Shown piece by piece: positions 60,340 through 64,000 of a DNA stretch of 64,000 nt (within the stretch, counting starts at the first letter, position 1; every line of letters starts with the position of its first letter). The notes under the pieces were generated by a model. The model was not told the origin of the DNA. It did no database searches and worked only from the letters and a program-made list of their open reading frames with translations. The DNA comes from Plasmopara viticola. Its lineage: Eukaryota; Oomycota; Peronosporomycetes; Peronosporales; Peronosporaceae. Location: assembly GCA_001695595.3 (NCBI GenBank), contig MBPM02000017.1, positions 496,001 through 560,000 on the forward strand, written 5' to 3'. A program made the translations under genes and the position numbers.

Positions 60340-61527
60340 ATGTCTCTCAAGTCTAAGTTTCAAGCGATTCTGTTCTGCTCCGTACTGCTAGTGGGCAGCA
60401 CTCTAATCGCATCCGTCGACTCTGCAAAGGCTACAATACCCGGCACTGCCATAGCCCAAATATCTCGACGCTTGACGGTCGAAGATGGTGGCCGCACCGA
60501 AGAGAGGGCGAAGTGGCAGTGGTTCGTATCAATCATGGAGAAAGTTGGCAACTCATCGTTCATGAAGAGGTTTACAAAGACGAAGCTCGGAAGAATGCTT
60601 GCAAAGTCATCGCTTTTGCAAAAGTTTGCACCAAGTCTTTACGTACGATCGGCTCGTGACAAAGCGACCGCCATTCGTACGCTTTTCGAGAGGTACGGAG
60701 TAAACGCAGTCACGTCAAAGCTTTTTCAAAGTACGCAATACCTTAAATGGTCAACCATTGTCGCGAAAGCGTACGAGGAGTCGCCGAAAGCGGGCGAAGC
60801 GGCCATTTTCTCACAGCTTGTTGCTCATTATGGCGGCATTCGACTAGGTAAATTGTGCTTGGAAGCCGATGAGGATCCAAGGACGAGTTTCGCTGCCAGG
60901 GTGTACGGAAGCCAGACGATCAGATTTTTGTTTGTGAACGATAAGAAAACGGTGGAGAGTCTCTACACTGACTTACGTCTAAATGCACGAGAACTCGACC
61001 TAGCGGATCCCGATTTGCACTTGTGGGTCACTTTTTTGACGGCTGCAAGGAAATCAGAGCGTGTTGCGTATAGGGAGCTGTTTTTAAAGTTGCTCGTTCG
61101 AGTCAAGCCCGACAAACTTGACGAGATGCTTGAAAAGGCAAAAGCAGCGGGAAGTGGGACGGCTTCTCTTGCATGGGGAGTGCAACTTGCGAAGTGGAAT
61201 TATGAAGGTATATTGGCAGAGTTTTTGTGGACAAAGCTGGGACTTCATGAACAACAGTCGAAGGAAGCTTCTCAGCCAAGTCACGCTCTCAAAGTGTGGG
61301 TTGCGTTCGTTTGGATGAGTGGAAAGCAACCCATTACCTTCGACGAGTTCGTTTCCAGGATCAATGCAAAATTGAGTCTCGACGATCTTGCAAAGGTGCT
61401 AGCGGCGAGAACAGAACGTGACTACGTGAGTAGACTTCTTCTCATGGCGCGTAGACTTGCAGAGCTTAAAGACAGCGATAGTGCGGTGCAAGTTCGCAGC
61501 GCTATGCTTAAGTACAAGTCACTATAA
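60340..61527 (+). CDS. Secreted RXLR/EER-like effector candidate
   Basis: A single exon of 395 residues from the ATG at 60340. Residues 1-28 form a signal peptide (hydrophobic core ILFCSVLLVGSTLIASV, likely cut after DSA). At 43-46 RRLT occupies the RXLR position with Thr for the last Arg, and an EER motif follows at 54-56 (RTEER), about the usual spacing. The rest is helical with recurrent Trp and Tyr residues, such as YLKWSTIVAKAY and LVAHYGGIRL, which suggests WY-type helical bundles. Oomycete effectors of this class are delivered into plant cells, where they act on host processes. Altered RXLR motifs with intact EER are common in downy mildews. The host target cannot be told from sequence. 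Confidence 0.82.
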   Translation: MSLKSKFQAILFCSVLLVGSTLIASVDSAKATIPGTAIAQISRRLTVEDGGRTEERAKWQWFVSIMEKVGNSSFMKRFTKTKLGRMLAKSSLLQKFAPSLYVRSARDKATAIRTLFERYGVNAVTSKLFQSTQYLKWSTIVAKAYEESPKAGEAAIFSQLVAHYGGIRLGKLCLEADEDPRTSFAARVYGSQTIRFLFVNDKKTVESLYTDLRLNARELDLADPDLHLWVTFLTAARKSERVAYRELFLKLLVRVKPDKLDEMLEKAKAAGSGTASLAWGVQLAKWNYEGILAEFLWTKLGLHEQQSKEASQPSHALKVWVAFVWMSGKQPITFDEFVSRINAKLSLDDLAKVLAARTERDYVSRLLLMARRLAELKDSDSAVQVRSAMLKYKSL

Positions 61528-61785
61528 GGCGAATTTGCACCTCTGGATTATGTCGATTTTTTTTATTACTCTACATAAGCTTAATCTTTTTTTAATGTCA
61601 TTTAAACATATTATCGATAGCAATGTGACGTGTTGTAAGCATGAGGGATACGAACTATTTGCAGTCTAATTTTGGGACCAATAAACACGACAAATAACGA
61701 GCGATTAACAGCATATTAAGAGTAGCGCTATGCCTAAGATTGCGTAACTTGACTCTCATAAATCTATTGTGGGCCTTTGTAATCC

Positions 61786-62506
61786 CTACTTTTTGGATTG
61801 GTTCCGCAAATTGTTAACATTAACTCCCCAGAGCACCACCAACACGACAGGAAAAGTAAACCATATTAACGTCATCCTCTGTGTTGGCATCTTTGAAGTA
61901 TGCGCACGAAATCGTTTTCTCTCTGCAAGGTTCGTTGCTCTCCGACCAATAGCAGCGGGAGCAATATGCGATCTCAGTCGATAGTACTGTGCCGTAGTAA
62001 AGCGTTCGTATTCGTTCAGTCCCCCAAACATTTTATGCACATCTTCCGAGCTCATGGGCTTGTAGTTTCCCATCCCAACCACTTCTCGGTCCGAAGGGTC
62101 CGCAGCAGCCGAGACGCCAAACATTTCAATATCATACTTTGCACGCGTCGTATCATCACTCAGCAGGTCGTATGCGGCATTAATGCGGAGAATCTCGGCA
62201 TCCTGCAAAAGTTGATTACACGATTAATCACCCATAGAGCTACAAAGAGTCGTCTCACACTACCTTGCCATCCTTTCGTCGAACAGGACCTCTAGTGTTA
62301 GCGTGGTAGCGATCCGGGTGGTGCTCCAGTACTATCACAACGTGTAAATTGATAAGAAGACGAGCGTACCGAAAGTTTTGGGATGATAAGAAAGACGCAC
62401 CGAGCTTGCGGTATGCAGCCTTGATCTCTTTGGTTGAGGCCGAGCGCTCGACGCCTAACACTTCGTAATAATTAGGCTGGACGTGCTTCCTTTCACGCTG
62501 CGCCAT
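61786..62506 (-). CDS. J-domain protein with C-terminal membrane anchor
   Basis: Three exons (62401-62506, 62264-62331, 61786-62202) give 196 residues. The J domain spans residues 13-85: NYYEVLGVERSASTKEIK, AYRKL, HPDRY, and INAAYDLLSDDTTRAKYD. The HPD motif needed to stimulate Hsp70 is intact. There is no Gly/Phe or zinc-binding region, so it is a type III J protein. A basic stretch (RRATNLAERKRFR) precedes one membrane helix (MTLIWFTFPVVLVVLWGV) near the C-terminus, which predicts tail anchoring with the J domain facing the cytosol or matrix. It ends 258 bases from the effector stop, in convergent orientation. The partner Hsp70 and organelle are unknown. Confidence 0.85.
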
Positions 62507-62677
62507 GGTCACTGTCAGTTCGTCTTAAGTTTCGGACTATTTCTTACATGCGATAGTACTTCTTAGAGGGACCAGGACCAAAAAAGCTTACAACTACCTT
62601 TAGTGGCACAATTTCAGGAAATAGAAAACTACCGAGAAACTAAAAGCGCGACACTTTACTAATGAGAAAGCTGCCAG

Positions 62678-64000
62678 CTAGACGCGAAATTCTTGCTCCA
62701 CAGGTTCGTCCAAGTGGCGCTGTCCCAGACATTTCAGCCACCGTCAATAACCGTTAACTCATGTTCCGAGATTAAGGTTCAACAAACCTTTAGATAGTAC
62801 TCGAGCTTGTCTTTTGTCACAAGCGTCGAGTCCTCTGACGATGGAAACTAAAAAAGCACAATCTCACACGGTCAACAGACGACCAAGTTCATCGAAAGAT
62901 CATGAGCGCGCACCGAGAAGCGTCCATTTTGACTGGTTGAGCTGGTCGTAGACAGCGTATCGTCTGAAGGTGGCTCTCGGTACTTTTTGTGGTTATCCAT
63001 GCGCGCCCACATCATCAATTGTTTCTGGAACGCGCTGTGATATCAACTACTTAAGCCAGCTACACCCCGTGGCAATTCACACGCGCCATTTACGTACATA
63101 GTCGACTCTTCGCTGTCTTCTCGGACAGTATCAAATCTTTGAGACTGCAAAGAACAGCGACGAGTCGGCTCCAGTGGCAACGAGAGCCGATTGGCACGGC
63201 CGAATAGCGGACGCGAACCTTTTGGAATAAATACGATCTATTGTCAATTTAGTTAAGCAGTCCTCAAGAAAAAGTCCAAAACTGCAGCAAGGGCAAGAGT
63301 CATAGACCCTACCTTCATGTCCTCGAAATTCTCGTCCTCCACGCAGTAGACGTTAACTGCAACACAGTCAGGCTGGGTGTGGTCGAATTGGAAAATATGA
63401 ATGCCTATGAGCAACACCAGTTATATTAAAATGTGCAACTTGTGGTCGTGGTATTCGTGCAACTACGAAGTTCGCTCAGCTTACCGCATTTGACACAAAA
63501 TACATGCTGGCATGAAGTAGCTTGACTTTCATAGAGAGATACATCGGATGACTCTAACATTTCCAAGCAAGATGTCGGGATAATCTAACACCAAAGAATC
63601 TCACGTATCAAGCCCCCTTCAAGTAACAACACAACTGCAACGCACCAGAAATGGAAATCTTCCTCTTTTGCACGAAAACGTGTTGCTATCGTCGAATGCT
63701 TCCACTCGCTTGGGTGCTAGTACCATAAATCTGAGCCCCGCCATGCAAGAAAAATAAATCTTTCATTTTCCTATTAGCAAACCGTCTCAAAATTACCTCA
63801 GCGATCCACAATCGCAGCTTCCTCGGTGCTGGAAAAGCGGCAGCTTTGGCATTCCGTATTTTTTCCTTCAATTACATGGCGAGATAAATCAACGACGTCA
63901 CCAGCTGTTGTAAAGCAATACGCACTGGTAGTAGACGTCCTTGCCGCCACCATCAAGATCGCAGCGTTCCCATTTGCCTTGTGTGTCCCGCACATTTCGA
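62678..64000 (-). CDS. GFA/CENP-V-fold protein with long C-terminal extension (5' end outside the window)
   Basis: Exons seen: 63926 to beyond 64000, 63797-63865, 63646-63730, 63485-63584, 63313-63404, 63098-63237, 62914-63034, 62788-62847 and 62678-62719; all join in frame with GT-AG introns. The N-terminal part holds a GFA-type zinc domain like human CENP-V: GSCDCGSLRF, then LAPKRVEAF, later QHVFCVKCGIHIFQF and VAVNVYCVEDENF. The middle Cys cluster, normally C-x-C-x-x-C, reads DDSNTFSC, so two of three ligands are lost. After the domain a Ser/Arg-rich extension of about 120 residues includes LMMWARMDNHKKYREPP and ends LEYYLKRHLDEPVEQEFRV. The function is unknown; the GFA fold alone does not prove enzyme activity. 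Start codon not visible. Confidence 0.75.

Noticed and set aside
1..64000. tRNA, rRNA and CRISPR features
   Set aside because: I looked for tRNA B-box sequences and regularly spaced repeats. Weak matches such as the one near 28290 lack a cloverleaf, and there is no CRISPR-like array, as expected for a eukaryotic nuclear region.

Overview
The window is nuclear DNA of an oomycete, most likely a Phytophthora or downy-mildew relative. The evidence is intron-bearing genes with short GT-AG introns (donor often GTACGT or GTGAGT), a secreted effector with an EER motif, degenerate Ty3/Gypsy relics, and small compact gene groups separated by long AT-rich, gene-poor stretches. I rebuilt gene models by hand by joining exons in frame; all boundaries are inferences from splice signals and family motifs.

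Layout. 1-360: a SINE-like repeat with target-site duplications. 537-6182: an Atg1/ULK-type autophagy kinase carrying two C-terminal ATG11/FIP200-like claw modules, a four-pass membrane protein of unknown family, and an RNF141-like RING protein. 6183-9844: nothing coding recognised. 9845-12524: a second repeat copy, then methylcrotonoyl-CoA carboxylase beta, convergent with mitochondrial pyruvate carrier 1. 12525-22102: a gene desert. 22103-27406: a protein with an N-terminal DIX domain and a C-terminal auxilin-type J domain, a DUF3228 protein, a third repeat copy between divergent gene starts, and a membrane-anchored GH30 glucosylceramidase with a ricin-type lectin block. 27407-33346: desert. 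33347-35819: a voltage-gated K+ channel and a fourth repeat copy. 35820-42761: desert with a possible Gypsy protease scrap. 42762-44333: a transmembrane TKL kinase. 44334-55222: desert with a clear but broken Gypsy relic and a long near-perfect hairpin. 55223-58561: a second TKL kinase, a soluble paralogue of the first, and a CCDC77 homologue. 60340-61527: an RXLR/EER-like secreted effector. 61786-64000: a J-domain membrane protein and a GFA/CENP-V-fold protein cut by the window edge.

Functional links are loose, as is normal for eukaryotic gene islands. MCC-beta and MPC1 are both mitochondrial and end tail to tail. The two TKL kinases are recent paralogues with different N-termini. The most unusual observations are two domain fusions (Atg1 kinase plus tandem claws; DIX plus auxilin J), the lectin block inside GH30, and a short retroelement family whose four copies all lie within about 0.65 kb of a gene.
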